From Rubrivivax sp. (lineage in GTDB: Bacteria > Pseudomonadota > Gammaproteobacteria > Burkholderiales > Burkholderiaceae_C), in assembly GCA_024641945.1 (NCBI GenBank), contig JAHECD010000007.1:1-64000 (forward strand): 64,000 nucleotides of DNA, written 5' to 3'. Both the position numbers and the translations under genes were made by a program. The notes beneath the pieces are model-generated. The model was not told the origin of the DNA. It did not search any database and was given only the letters and a program-made list of their open reading frames with translations. Of the stretch, positions 63,592 to 64,000 are shown piece by piece; position 1 is the stretch's first letter, and the number at the start of each line of letters is the position of its first letter.

Positions 63592-64000
63592 AATACTGCT
63601 CGCGTTGCCTGCAGCCCGACACCCGCCCGAACACCGTCTTCACGTCGGCGGGCATCTGCCCGGCCTGTGACTACGTCGAGCGGCTCCAGCACGTCGACTG
63701 GCAGGAGCGCTACGAGATCCTGCAGGACCTGCTGACCCAGTTCCCGCGCCGGCCCGGCCAGGGCTTCGACTGCATCATCGGGGTCAGTGGTGGCAAGGAC
63801 AGCACGCGCCAGGCGCTGTGGGTGCGTGACAAGCTGGGCCTGAAACCGCTGCTCGCCTGTCTGAGCTATCCGCCCGAGCAGGTCACGCAGCGCGGGGTGG
63901 ACAACATCTCCAACCTGATCGAACTGGGCTTCGACGTCGTGCTGTCCGCGCCCGCGCCCGGCACGTGGCGCCGCCTGATGCGCGAATCCTTCCTGCGATA
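63588..64000 (+). CDS. N-acetyl sugar amidotransferase, PseA/WbpG-like (partial, runs off the right edge)
   Basis: MKYCSRCLQPDTRPNTVFTSAGICPACDY zinc-like Cys motif and FDCIIGVSGGKDSTRQALWVRDKLGL PP-loop (SGGKDS). Confidence 0.9.
   Translation, partial: MKYCSRCLQPDTRPNTVFTSAGICPACDYVERLQHVDWQERYEILQDLLTQFPRRPGQGFDCIIGVSGGKDSTRQALWVRDKLGLKPLLACLSYPPEQVTQRGVDNISNLIELGFDVVLSAPAPGTWRRLMRESFLR

Noticed and set aside
1-64000. CRISPR arrays, integrases, transposases, prophage, toxin-antitoxin or defence islands
   Set aside because: No regularly spaced repeats and no recognisable recombinase, nuclease or toxin-antitoxin proteins in the ORF track.
1-64000. tRNA or rRNA genes
   Set aside because: No T-loop/anticodon arrangement or rRNA core sequence recognised by eye. 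A tRNAscan/Infernal run would be decisive.

Overview
This 64 kb high-GC window looks like a betaproteobacterial (Burkholderiales-type) chromosome. That placement is my inference from protein content and gene order. No rRNA, tRNA, CRISPR array, transposase or phage module was recognised. From left to right: (1) psd (partial), an S49 peptidase, a Rieske protein, a HAD phosphatase, an OsmC protein, an uncharacterised AP2-like basic-tailed protein, an rluC-type pseudouridine synthase and divergent rne. (2) A MoxY/MoxX-like two-component system and a prolyl aminopeptidase, divergent from a complete pqqABCDE operon. (3) A sucrose-utilisation locus: GH13_18 sucrose phosphorylase, MFS transporter, PfkB kinase, TonB-dependent receptor and LacI regulator, with a perfect palindrome in the divergent promoter. 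(4) The conserved lepA-lepB-DUF4845-rnc-era-recO-pdxJ-acpS-nagZ operon, then a candidate small RNA, then rpoE-rseA-rseB-degP. (5) The fab cluster: rpmF-plsX-fabH-fabD-fabG-acpP-fabF with yceD, plus a maf-like gene and a tetrapyrrole methylase-family gene. (6) A surface-polysaccharide region: rmlBDAC, a tviB/wbpO-like UDP-sugar dehydrogenase, rhlE, a WecA-like GT4, wza- and wzz-like genes, and a pseudaminic-acid locus (pseB, pseC, pseF, a pseG-GNAT fusion, pseI). The Pse locus continues into a Gfo/Idh oxidoreductase, a DegT aminotransferase, a GNAT, an unknown protein and a PseA/WbpG-like amidotransferase cut by the window edge. The best candidates for something undescribed are the extended pse locus with its unassigned ORF, the small RNA upstream of lepA, the structured pqqA leader, and the AP2-like protein. 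I found no clearly novel defence or mobile system. All family calls are from memory of motifs, with no database search.
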